Shown: one piece after another, positions 29,660 to 36,262 of the stretch
How positions within the stretch are numbered: the first letter of the stretch is position 1
Layout: every line of letters starts with the position of its first letter
Made by a program: the position numbers and the translations under genes
From: JAWLDB01 sp041686915
Lineage (GTDB): Bacteria; Bacillota; UBA994; UBA5500
Assembly: GCA_041686915.1 (NCBI GenBank)
Contig: JAWLDB010000009.1
Span: forward strand, 1 to 36,262
Length of the DNA: 36,262 nucleotides
Direction: 5' to 3'
Notes under the pieces: generated by a model
Told to the model about the DNA's origin: nothing
Databases searched by the model: none
Seen by the model: the letters and a program-made list of their open reading frames with translations, nothing else

Positions 29660-31381
29660 CTAGGATATTCTGCTGGCCTCGAAGTTGCCGTTAGGTTGAA
29701 CAAACTTCATCGAGGCAACCTTGCCTGCATCGTCCAGTACAAACTCAACGCTGAAGCCTGGCAGGCCTTTGAGGTTAAAGGTCGTCTGCTGATATGGCTC
29801 CAGGTCATACGTGGGTTGCCCCGGGATGGTGGCGGTCAGAGTGCTCTCGCCTTTCAGCGCTACCGTTACCACAACCCCTGGCGGGTCAAGCTTGTATTCT
29901 CCTACAAACGCTTCCAGGAACTCGCGCTTCCGCATCTTCTCCTCTGCTTTCCTCTCAAACACGATGGGCTCTAACGTCGGCTCAAGCGGAACTGCAATGG
30001 TGTGAATATTGCCCTTCAGGTCGCCCGTGAATGCGGCCAGCATGGTCATGTCGAATTCCTCATGCTTAGCCTCGAATACATCGTAGTGGTAATGGCTCAT
30101 CTGCATGGTCAGTTCGTTATAGACCAACTGTAGCTTGTCATCCACCAACCCCACTTCTAACGTCCCGTAGCCAGGATGCTCATACGAACCAGCATAGTCG
30201 GCCAAGGCGTGCGAAGGAGTTGTCCCTGTCTTGCGCTCCGCACTACTCTTCTGCTCTTTATCCTGACTTGCCTTGCGCGCCTTCTCGATCTCTCCCATGA
30301 ACCGTTCGTTCCAGTCAATTGGATCAAGGCCGAGCAGGCGGTCGTAGACGCTCAGCGCCAGCACGGTGGGTAGCGGGGTGCCATTCAGGTTGGAAAGAAT
30401 GACCATGCCGATTTTCTGCTCGGGCATGAAAGTGACCAAGGCACTGAAGCCATCGATGTTGCCGCCATGGTGCACCATGTTGTAGCCACGATATGGTTCA
30501 ATGAACCAGCCCATGCCATAGCAAGAGAATGGCATCTCCGGGAACTTGCTCGGCTGCTGTATCACCATCTGGGGCGCGTGCATCTGTTTCAGGTTGGCTT
30601 CTGTCACGAACTGTTTGTCAGCGAGTTTGCCACCATTCAGGTGTAGCTGCAACCACTTGGCCATATCCGTCACATTAGAGTTAATCGAGCCAGCCGGCCC
30701 GGCAGTGTCAATGTTACGGAACGGAATACGCTTTAGTTCAGCATCATCCTTCAGGTAGTTGTATCTATACGGCAATGAATGATCTGTTTGCTTCTGAGAC
30801 TCCTCGACACTGAAGTTGCTGTCGTGCATGCCCAATTGGTCGAAGATCCGCTCTTTGATCAGGTCTTCCCAACTGCCGCCGGCCAGTTGTCCGCTCAGGT
30901 AACCTGCGGTCAGATACATGATATTCTGATACTGCCAGAATGTACGGAAATCCTTACTTGGCACAAGGTGCCGGAGGCGCCGGATGATGTCCTCACGCCC
31001 GAAGCTGGAGTTGTACCACATCAAGTCGTGCCTGGGCAGCCCCGACCTATGGGTAACCATGTCACGCGGCGTGAGCCGCTCCGTAGCCAATGCATCGTGC
31101 AATCTCAGCCATGGCAGATACTCTCGCACCGGCTTATCCCAATCGAGCTTGCCCTCATCCACCAGTAATGCCATGCCCATGGTGGTGAATGCCTTGGTGG
31201 CCGACCCGATTGCAAACAAGGTTTGCCCTGTTACCGGCAAACCTTGTTCAACGTCGCGTAGACCGAAGCCATCGGCCAGAATGACCTCGCCATCCTTGAC
31301 GATAGCCATGCCGATGCCCGGTACGTGCCACTTATTCAAACTATCCAAAACCAAATCCCTAAATCCCTCAAACGGTTGCAT
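29660..31381 (-). CDS. Serine hydrolase, class C beta-lactamase/penicillin-binding-protein-like
   Basis: 573-residue protein with an N-terminal serine beta-lactamase-like domain and C-terminal beta-rich domains. Catalytic motifs are Ser60-x-x-Lys63 (GSATKAFT), Tyr151-Gln-Asn153 (FWQYQNIMY) and His305-Gly-Gly307 (HHGGNIDGF). The segment LTPRDMVTHRSGLPRHDLMW is typical of this peptidase/esterase branch. Residues ~385-480 resemble a DUF3471-like domain (YAGSYEHPGYGTLEV), followed by a further lipocalin-like stretch (VGEYKLDPPGVVV). There is no signal peptide, so it is probably cytoplasmic. That favours a peptidase or esterase over a true beta-lactamase. The ATG at 31381 follows GGGGAGG. Confidence 0.93.
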   Translation of the reverse strand: MQPFEGFRDLVLDSLNKWHVPGIGMAIVKDGEVILADGFGLRDVEQGLPVTGQTLFAIGSATKAFTTMGMALLVDEGKLDWDKPVREYLPWLRLHDALATERLTPRDMVTHRSGLPRHDLMWYNSSFGREDIIRRLRHLVPSKDFRTFWQYQNIMYLTAGYLSGQLAGGSWEDLIKERIFDQLGMHDSNFSVEESQKQTDHSLPYRYNYLKDDAELKRIPFRNIDTAGPAGSINSNVTDMAKWLQLHLNGGKLADKQFVTEANLKQMHAPQMVIQQPSKFPEMPFSCYGMGWFIEPYRGYNMVHHGGNIDGFSALVTFMPEQKIGMVILSNLNGTPLPTVLALSVYDRLLGLDPIDWNERFMGEIEKARKASQDKEQKSSAERKTGTTPSHALADYAGSYEHPGYGTLEVGLVDDKLQLVYNELTMQMSHYHYDVFEAKHEEFDMTMLAAFTGDLKGNIHTIAVPLEPTLEPIVFERKAEEKMRKREFLEAFVGEYKLDPPGVVVTVALKGESTLTATIPGQPTYDLEPYQQTTFNLKGLPGFSVEFVLDDAGKVASMKFVQPNGNFEASRIS

Positions 31382-31446
31382 TTCCTCGCCTCCCCGCGAT
31401 AACTTCCATCATGGAAATGTATTCTACGGTCTGGCGGACATACCCT

Positions 31447-32205
31447 CTATCCTAGTATGAAAACCAATATAAACCCGGCAATCAGCCCTACGTTGGCAGT
31501 GTGGCTGTGATACTGGTGAGACTGCGGGATTAACTCGTCACTGACGATATAGATCATTGCGCCTGCAGCGAATGCTAATGCGATGGAAACAAAGCTGCTG
31601 CTAACGCTAAACAGCAAAGCCCCAATGATGGTTCCAATCGGGGTCATCATGCCAGCCAAGGTAGTCAGCAGAACGACCCGCCATTTCTCCATGCCGCCAA
31701 GCAGCAATGGGGTGGCCGTAACCATACCTTCTGGTATGTTATGCAACGCCAGACTAACCATGATGACTGTTCCGAGAGTAATACTAGAGGTATACCCAGC
31801 ACCAATGGCCAAACCCTCGGGCAGGTTGTGCAGAGCAATACCAATAACCAGGAAAATTCCACACTTAAGCAGATTAGCACTGTCCAGTTCTCCATCTAAG
31901 CCACCGTTGGCGAGAACCGCGCCTTCGGACGATTTGAACCCCCGATGAATATGTGGCAGTATGTTGTCCAAAGCCGCCATCAGTCCTGCACCAAGGACAA
32001 CTCCAATCACCGCATTCAGCGGTCCGCCTAAGTGCTGCGACTCGGGCAGCAGATCAAATGCCGAAATAGCCAGCATGATACCTCCCGCGAAGCCAAGCAT
32101 GGCAGACAGAAATCGGCCTGACGGGCGACCAAAGATTACTACGAACAATGCCCCTACCCCTGTGGCCAGTCCGGCCAGACTACTAAGCAGAACAGTTGTT
32201 CCCAT
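31447..32205 (-). CDS. ZIP family divalent metal transporter
   Basis: Membrane importer of zinc or another divalent metal, 252 residues and about eight helices. The two metal-binding helix signatures are His126-Asn-x-Pro-Glu130 (GIALHNLPEGLAIGAGY) and His155-Asn-x-Pro-Glu159 (LALHNIPEGM). The loop between helices 3 and 4 (HIHRGFKSSEG, ~85-95) has two His, as in other ZIPs. ATG at 32205 is preceded by GGAGGGAG. A Fur-like box lies 54 bases upstream, which suggests metal-responsive repression. Closest in type to the bacterial ZupT/GufA group by length (inference). Confidence 0.92.
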   Translation of the reverse strand: MGTTVLLSSLAGLATGVGALFVVIFGRPSGRFLSAMLGFAGGIMLAISAFDLLPESQHLGGPLNAVIGVVLGAGLMAALDNILPHIHRGFKSSEGAVLANGGLDGELDSANLLKCGIFLVIGIALHNLPEGLAIGAGYTSSITLGTVIMVSLALHNIPEGMVTATPLLLGGMEKWRVVLLTTLAGMMTPIGTIIGALLFSVSSSFVSIALAFAAGAMIYIVSDELIPQSHQYHSHTANVGLIAGFILVFILG

Positions 32206-32258
32206 AGGTGTCTCTCTCCCTCCATGTAAACCCCATACTAATGACTATGCCTCTCATA

Positions 32259-32273
32259 TGAGAATGATAATCT
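32259..32273. promoter_or_regulatory. Fur/Zur-like operator upstream of the ZIP transporter
   Basis: TGAGAATGATAATCT matches 11 of 14 defined positions of the Fur-family 7-1-7 consensus TGATAATNATTATCA. It lies 54-68 bases before the ZIP start. Whether iron, zinc or manganese is the co-repressor cannot be told from the site. Confidence 0.5.
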
Positions 32274-32365
32274 TTCCAGTTATATCATAGCACAGAGTGG
32301 TTACGAAGCAAGCAGAAATTTCGGCAACCTAAGCGAAACATTACTCGAGGTCGAAGAAAGACAAA

Positions 32366-32385
32366 ACCACCCCTCTGAGGGTGGT
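32366..32385 (-). terminator. Rho-independent terminator after the hemerythrin gene
   Basis: ACCACCC (32366-32372) and GGGTGGT (32379-32385) pair, followed on the minus strand by TTTTGTCTTTC, 13 bases after the hemerythrin stop at 32398. Confidence 0.8.
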
Positions 32386-32397
32386 AAAGGCTCTGTT

Positions 32398-32799
32398 CTA
32401 ATGTGCTTTCAGATACTCCGCCAGCAAGCGGTCCGTCTTGCCAATGTGGTTTACCAACCAGTCGACCAGTACCCGGTTGACCTGGATCACAAAGCGCACT
32501 GTGGCGCCCTCTGCCTCAAACTGCTGTTTCAACTTGGCAAACTCAGCCACGAACTGCTGATGTAATGTTTTGTGAGCTACGTAGGTCGGATAACCTGAAG
32601 TTTGCTGCAGTTTTTCTTCCGCCGCAAAATGCTCAACAATGTAGTCTTCCAGGAAACCGACTACCTTCCCTACCTCGGCCTTCCCTTTCCCCTGGTTGCA
32701 GGCATCGAGTAACGCTCCTAGCCTAACGAATAACTCCTTGTGTTGTTCATCAATCTGCGGAACGCCAATAGCTAAGTCCTCTCTCCAAGCCAGTGCCAT
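32398..32799 (-). CDS. Bacteriohemerythrin (single-domain O2-binding di-iron protein)
   Basis: Four-helix di-iron protein that binds oxygen for storage or delivery or as a sensor. The ORF is open from 32889, but ATG at 32799 gives MALAWREDLAIGVPQIDEQH, the usual bacteriohemerythrin start, with AAGGGAG about ten bases upstream. The protein then has ~133 residues, the normal size. Iron ligands are visible in order: His in IDEQHKELF, His and Glu in VEHFAAEE, His-x3-His in HKTLHQQF, and His-x4-Asp in HIGKTD. It stands alone with its own terminator. The upstream extension begins 19 bases from the palindromic terminator of the next gene and is probably leader sequence. Confidence 0.92.
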   Translation of the reverse strand: MALAWREDLAIGVPQIDEQHKELFVRLGALLDACNQGKGKAEVGKVVGFLEDYIVEHFAAEEKLQQTSGYPTYVAHKTLHQQFVAEFAKLKQQFEAEGATVRFVIQVNRVLVDWLVNHIGKTDRLLAEYLKAH

Positions 32800-32907
32800 T
32801 CTTCTTTCACTCCCTTGCTGTCTGCTACCATTATCCATTTCTACCTTCCACTCCATCTTCCTGCTGCCCATCATATTCCCGATGTCCAAATCTCTCTTGT
32901 TGACATT

Positions 32908-32934
32908 AATGGGGCCGGCGATGCCGGCCCCATT
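32908..32934. terminator. Strong hairpin terminator between DppA and hemerythrin genes
   Basis: AATGGGGCCGGC (32908-32919) and GCCGGCCCCATT (32923-32934) make a 12-bp perfect stem with a 3-base loop, 27 bases after the DppA stop. The T-run is on the plus side (ATTTTGTG), while the minus side has only ATTAATG. Confidence 0.75.
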
Positions 32935-32961
32935 TTGTGTTCGTTTATTGAGAAGTGACTA

Positions 32962-33768
32962 TCAAGCGAAGTGGAAGAAGAGTACACAATCCCAGAAATT
33001 AGGAGACTCAAAGGCGACTGTGTTGCTGTCCACTCGTACAGCGCCAGGGTAGAACGAGGCCTTGTGGGCCCTCTGTTCTTCTTTAAGACACATCTCAATA
33101 CGGTACGGACCTTGCGGCATATAGGCCTGACAGTTGGTGCGTTGCTCTATTGCCTGTCGTACTCCTGCACGAACTAGCTCTTTGCACTTCTCCGGATGTA
33201 GTCCCAGGCTGGCTGTGCCTATACCCTGTTTCACCGCCACTGTGTGTACGTTCGGCAGCAGGCTGCGGCTATAGTCGCAAATAGCCTCGTCCCCGGACAC
33301 AAACACAACTGGCACGCCGTAATGGCCGGCCAACAGCGCGTTCCAACCACCCTCAGGCAACGAAACGCCGTTGACACTCAAATCAGCAATGCCTGGTTCC
33401 ATCGTATGTTTGAGAATACCGTTAGGAGTATTAGCCTTTGCATGATACCCGACCATGACTACTGCATCGAAAGATGCGTCTATGCCTTCCATCATGCTAA
33501 GTGGACCCCCAGACCAGTTCCGCAGCAGCTTTGCTTCCTGATGCAGCTTTGTAGGCAGGATGTTGCAGGCAGTATCGTGGGCATCGCGTACTACTACCTC
33601 CGTAGCTCCAGCAGCCAAAGCGCCCTCAACAGCAGCGTTGGTCTCTTCAGTCATCACCTGGCGGAAGTACTCATAGTCGCCTTTACCAACATCTACATCA
33701 TCCCAGCGCACTACCCCGCTGATGCCTTCCATGTCTACGGAAATGAAAACCTTAAGTTTACTATCCAA
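32962..33768 (-). CDS. dppA: M55 family D-aminopeptidase (DppA-like)
   Basis: Zinc-dependent D-aminopeptidase that releases D-amino acids such as D-Ala from peptides, in the B. subtilis case linked to sporulation and use of cell-wall peptides. The 268 residues fit the family. Ligands correspond to those of B. subtilis DppA: Asp12 and Glu14 (ISVDMEGISGV), His64 (RDAHDTA), His109 (VGYHA) and Glu139 (LPEGGWN), with His121 in LKHTMEPG near the active site. The TTG start at 33768 is preceded by AGGAGGTG at seven-base spacing. No dipeptide permease genes adjoin it here, unlike the B. subtilis dpp operon. Confidence 0.92.
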   Translation of the reverse strand: MDSKLKVFISVDMEGISGVVRWDDVDVGKGDYEYFRQVMTEETNAAVEGALAAGATEVVVRDAHDTACNILPTKLHQEAKLLRNWSGGPLSMMEGIDASFDAVVMVGYHAKANTPNGILKHTMEPGIADLSVNGVSLPEGGWNALLAGHYGVPVVFVSGDEAICDYSRSLLPNVHTVAVKQGIGTASLGLHPEKCKELVRAGVRQAIEQRTNCQAYMPQGPYRIEMCLKEEQRAHKASFYPGAVRVDSNTVAFESPNFWDCVLFFHFA

Positions 33769-33929
33769 ATTAATACACCTCCTACTGACATAGCCATTGC
33801 CTTCTTCGCGTCTGCAAGAGGGATATCCTGCTAGGTGGCAGATTTAAAGCCGCAGTGAGCTGCTGCGGCTGTCTTGAACGTGTATGGGTCGTATCTAACC
33901 ATTGTCTGTGAGACTTTATCCTACCAGAA

Positions 33930-34547
33930 CTAACACGAAATGAAATTGTCTGCTTTGGGGCATCCACGGTTTGGCAACATGTGCCCGGTTTCAAGGGCGA
34001 AACGCTGTACTTCGCAGCCGGCAAGAACCTTGCGATCCTGCATCTCCATCTCAAGCAAACCAATCTCTGCGATGAATGTATGGATGGGCAGCTTTACCTG
34101 CTGCAAGCAGTAGCGTACTGCGGCAGATACTATATCCGGCTTCAGACCAATGCCTAAAGAGCAGTGCGGAACCCAGTGGCCCGGTAGGTAGTGTTCAACC
34201 GCTTGGTCCTTAAACTGCGCGGCGAATTGGTGAAAACTCTTGTGCAGTTCAAGCAGATCGCTTGTTACCACAGGGGTGAGGAAGACCACGGGTGAGGCGT
34301 TGGGGAAAACCCCAATGGTACTCAGGTCGAGGTGAATTGGTTTCAGTGACCTCGCAAAATCGGCGAAACACTGTTCAAAGGCCTCTGTGTCGAGGTCATT
34401 GTAAATGCTCAGCGTGAGATGCGGCCTGGCTCCTTGTATTCCGAGCAGACTGGTGGTGATGCCTTCCCTGGCCAACCCGCGCCAGATGTCGCACACGGCC
34501 TCTTCTCCCCGCGGCTCCAGATAAAGGGCCGCTGCATGCAGGCGCAT
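33930..34547 (-). CDS. 2H phosphoesterase superfamily protein (LigT/2'-5' RNA ligase-like)
   Basis: Small cytoplasmic protein with the two HxT/S motifs of the 2H superfamily: His43-Leu-Thr (RPHLTLSIY) and His128-Cys-Ser (VPHCSLGIG). Members hydrolyse or transfer 2',3'-cyclic or 2'-5' phosphodiester linkages in RNA or nucleotides. 205 residues is a normal size. The C-terminal ~20 residues (MLPNRGCPKADNFISC) with two Cys are not part of the usual fold. ATG at 34547 follows GAGGAGGC. Physiological substrate unknown. Confidence 0.88.
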   Translation of the reverse strand: MRLHAAALYLEPRGEEAVCDIWRGLAREGITTSLLGIQGARPHLTLSIYNDLDTEAFEQCFADFARSLKPIHLDLSTIGVFPNASPVVFLTPVVTSDLLELHKSFHQFAAQFKDQAVEHYLPGHWVPHCSLGIGLKPDIVSAAVRYCLQQVKLPIHTFIAEIGLLEMEMQDRKVLAGCEVQRFALETGHMLPNRGCPKADNFISC

Positions 34548-34631
34548 ATTCTCTGCCTCCTCTTATCTAACAACTAACTCAAGAATATGCAGACTGAACT
34601 CTATTGTCAACCAGGCTAGCAGCGCCAAAAT

Positions 34632-34655
34632 GCGGCTGCGCCTCGGCGCAGCCGC
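34632..34655 (-). terminator. Rho-independent terminator after the CotF-like gene
   Basis: GCGGCTGCGC (34632-34641) and GCGCAGCCGC (34646-34655) form a 10-bp stem with a CTCG/CGAG tetraloop, followed on the minus strand by ATTTTGG, 18 bases after the stop. Confidence 0.85.
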
Positions 34656-34672
34656 TACAGTCTCGTGAACCG

Positions 34673-35212
34673 TTATTTGGGCTGGTAGTACCCTTTCTGC
34701 TGCATATACTCAAATAGCATGTAACCGTGATGCCGCTCTTCCTGTCCGATGTGGTCAAGCACTTGACGGGCTTGATGATTGGTGAACTCAAAGACGGCAT
34801 GCTGATACATATCGGAAACTGACTTCTCTGTAGTTAGCAGGTCTGTGGTGATGGTCTTATCATCAAAGCCGGTGCCACTACCCATTTGCATCCCGGACTG
34901 GCCGCCTGCGGTCATGCCCATGGAACCCTGTTGCATGTTTGTGTTGCCCATGCCGCCACCTGACTGCATACCGGCTTGGCCACCCATGCCAGACTGCATA
35001 CTTCCACCTTGCTGCACCTGTGGGATCTGTCCTTGTAACAGTTGGTTGATGCTCTGCAGATGAGTCTTCTCCTGCTGAGCTATAGTCTGGAGAATTTGAG
35101 CCAACTGGGGATCCTTCGTCTGCTGACTGTAAGCTGTGTACTTGGTGATGCATAGTTCCTCGTGGCTCTTGGCGTCTTCCAGGTATGCTCGTTCTTTCTG
35201 TGTGAGTTGCAT
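34673..35212 (-). CDS. CotF-like spore coat protein with Met/Gln/Gly-rich insert
   Basis: Spore coat protein of the CotF / ferritin-like type. The 179-residue protein has an N-terminal helical pair (~1-65, including YLEDAKSHEELCITKYTAYS and ILQTIAQQEKTHLQSINQLL) and a C-terminal one (~117-175, with TDLLTTEKSVSDMYQHAVFE and IGQEERHHGYMLFEYM). The ExxH-type pairs (QQEKTH, GQEERHH) recall ferritin-like helices. Residues ~69-116 between them are low-complexity, rich in Met, Gly and Gln (GSMQSGMGGQAGMQSGGGMG). Such linkers occur in CotF relatives but this one is notably methionine-rich. The ATG at 35212 follows AAGGAGGT. Sporulation-specific expression is expected from the family, but I saw no clear sigma-E or sigma-K promoter. 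Confidence 0.87.
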   Translation of the reverse strand: MQLTQKERAYLEDAKSHEELCITKYTAYSQQTKDPQLAQILQTIAQQEKTHLQSINQLLQGQIPQVQQGGSMQSGMGGQAGMQSGGGMGNTNMQQGSMGMTAGGQSGMQMGSGTGFDDKTITTDLLTTEKSVSDMYQHAVFEFTNHQARQVLDHIGQEERHHGYMLFEYMQQKGYYQPK

Positions 35213-35384
35213 CTAGAGACCTCCTTGTAAGATGTTCCATTTCCGCTTGTAGTGTACCCAAGCGGAAGGTTGTTACTCGTACACATACGCGTACATGACT
35301 GGGATACTTACAGGGATGCATGCAGACAGCAGCCTGACCTCCATGATAGAATGGTGAGGATAATCGACAGAATGGGGTGCAGAT

Positions 35385-36262
35385 ATGTTTCATTTGCTGC
35401 TTGCTACTATTTGTAGTGCCACTATCGCTCTGGTGTTTAAGTATAGTGAAAGCCGTGATCTGCACCGCATGGCTGTAACCAGCACTAACTATCTCACCGC
35501 TTCAGTCGTCAGTTTGGTATCGCTACTGGCGAGTGGCCTAACGCTCATGACGGGCGGAGCAGTGACTGCCTTTGCCAATGAGTTGCCGTCTGTAGTGCTA
35601 GGCAATGTCGGTCTGTTCACCTCTCAGGGCAGCCTGATTTGGGCCGTGCTCTTGGGCCTGGTCACTGGCGTTCTCTATTTGCTTGGCTTTTTGTACTACC
35701 AGTTGAGCGTAAGGCAAAGCGGAGCCGGACTATCTGGTGCCTTTGGCAAGATGGGCATTCTATTGCCTATGCTGCTCTCACTGGTGCTTTGGAGAGAACT
35801 ACCCGGTGCATTGCAGTGGGTTGGCATAACTCTAGCTCTCGGCAGCATTGCCATGGTCTCGATCCCTTGGGGGAAAACAAGGTCAAGCAGTTTTCAACCA
35901 GCATTGCTATTGCTTTTCCTCTGTTCGGGAACTGGCGAGTTTGCTAACAAGCTGTTCCAGAAGTATGCGATCGTTGACTTTAAAAGCCTGTTTCTGCTAG
36001 TGGTGTTCTTCACCGCTTTCTGTATCAGCGTTATTATGACAGTGCGTAGCCGGCGCAAGCCAAGCAAGGCTGACATTTTCACAGGCATTGCGGTTGGCGT
36101 TCCCAATATGTTCTCGTCCTTTTTCCTCATCTCGGCGCTAAACAGCATGCCTACATCCGTTGCTTACCCCGTCTACAGCGCGGGCAGTATCGTGTTAATC
36201 AACCTGGGAGGCGCTCTCATTTTCAAAGAGCGTTTGAAACCTAGAGAACTGGGAGCGGTTGG
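35385..36262 (+). CDS. DMT/EamA-type transporter, partial (3' end outside window)
   Basis: Membrane transporter of the drug/metabolite superfamily. The frame from ATG 35385 is open to the last base of the window, 292 codons. Ribosome binding site GGGGTG is seven bases upstream. It contains hydrophobic helices throughout, for example MFHLLLATICSATIALVFKY, LIWAVLLGLVTGVLYLLGFL, GKMGILLPMLLSLVLWREL and VGITLALGSIAMVSIPW, with a second set beginning around PALLLLFLCSGTGEFANKL. The late segment VAYPVYSAGSIVLINLGGAL plus FKERLKPRELGAV is the typical last part of an EamA repeat, so only a few residues should be missing. Divergent from the CotF-like gene. Substrate unknown. Confidence 0.85.
   Translation, partial: MFHLLLATICSATIALVFKYSESRDLHRMAVTSTNYLTASVVSLVSLLASGLTLMTGGAVTAFANELPSVVLGNVGLFTSQGSLIWAVLLGLVTGVLYLLGFLYYQLSVRQSGAGLSGAFGKMGILLPMLLSLVLWRELPGALQWVGITLALGSIAMVSIPWGKTRSSSFQPALLLLFLCSGTGEFANKLFQKYAIVDFKSLFLLVVFFTAFCISVIMTVRSRRKPSKADIFTGIAVGVPNMFSSFFLISALNSMPTSVAYPVYSAGSIVLINLGGALIFKERLKPRELGAV

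Noticed and set aside
29660..31381. Calling the serine hydrolase an antibiotic-resistance beta-lactamase
   Set aside because: It lacks a signal peptide and carries extra C-terminal domains typical of peptidase/esterase relatives. The Ser-x-x-Lys/Tyr-x-Asn/His-Gly-Gly set alone does not show lactam hydrolysis.
33244..33834. 196-codon plus-strand frame
   Set aside because: Antisense to the dppA-like gene whose metal ligands are all present; composition is Cys/His-rich noise.

Overview
The window comes from an endospore-forming, probably anaerobic or micro-oxic member of the Bacillota. A gerABC germinant-receptor operon, a CotF-type coat protein, two VanW-domain proteins, strong AGGAGG-type ribosome binding sites and frequent GTG/TTG starts support this. 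A high-molecular-weight rubredoxin, a hemerythrin and an old-yellow-enzyme reductase suggest oxygen or redox stress handling in an anaerobe (inference). Base composition is moderately GC-rich. A run of 100 Ns (4130-4229) shows this is a draft scaffold. No rRNA, tRNA or CRISPR array was recognised. Most genes are on the minus strand.

Layout. 1-2924 (-): gerA-gerB-gerC, with gerC cut by the window edge, divergent from an old-yellow-enzyme gene at 3077-4111 (+) across a dyad-containing intergenic region. 4130-4229: assembly gap. 4471-5460 (-): lipoprotein with a VanW domain. 5527-12539 (-): a tightly packed three-gene operon encoding a 1169-residue TerB-N/TerB-C protein, a DUF2791/BrxD-like P-loop ATPase and an Lhr-like SF2 helicase. 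This TerB + ATPase + helicase composition is that of the Shango anti-phage system. The large protein also appears to carry a SNF2-type helicase lobe that has lost its ATP-binding motif. This is the most interesting module in the window. 12714-15464 (-): small Arg/Cys-rich protein, M28 peptidase lipoprotein, PIN-PhoH ATPase. 15784-18249 (-): unrecognised HExxH protein, second VanW protein, pyrimidine-dimer glycosylase family protein. 18332-22298 (-): two c-di-GMP proteins (tandem-HD HD-GYP, and PAS3-GGDEF-HD-GYP). 22431-23117 (-): flavin reductase-rubredoxin fusion. 23272-25691 (-): ECF sigma factor overlapping a membrane-anchored beta-propeller protein, probably its anti-sigma factor, behind a candidate self-recognised promoter. 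25846-27264 (+): MATE exporter.

27281-29659 is a repeat-rich zone. A REP-associated tyrosine transposase (RAYT, 27710-28237) lies among at least nine palindromic elements, plus a 22-bp perfect palindrome. The full elements fold as two hairpin arms closed by a GTAGGGG/CCCCTAC stem. One copy has completely different arm sequences but the same fold. Beyond it on the minus strand are an alpha/beta hydrolase, a class C beta-lactamase-like serine hydrolase, a ZIP metal transporter with a Fur-like box, a bacteriohemerythrin, a DppA-type D-aminopeptidase, a 2H phosphoesterase and a CotF-like coat protein. The window ends inside a plus-strand DMT/EamA transporter (from 35385).

Several longest open frames start upstream of the likely real start. 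Where a Shine-Dalgarno sequence decides this, the shorter start is given.
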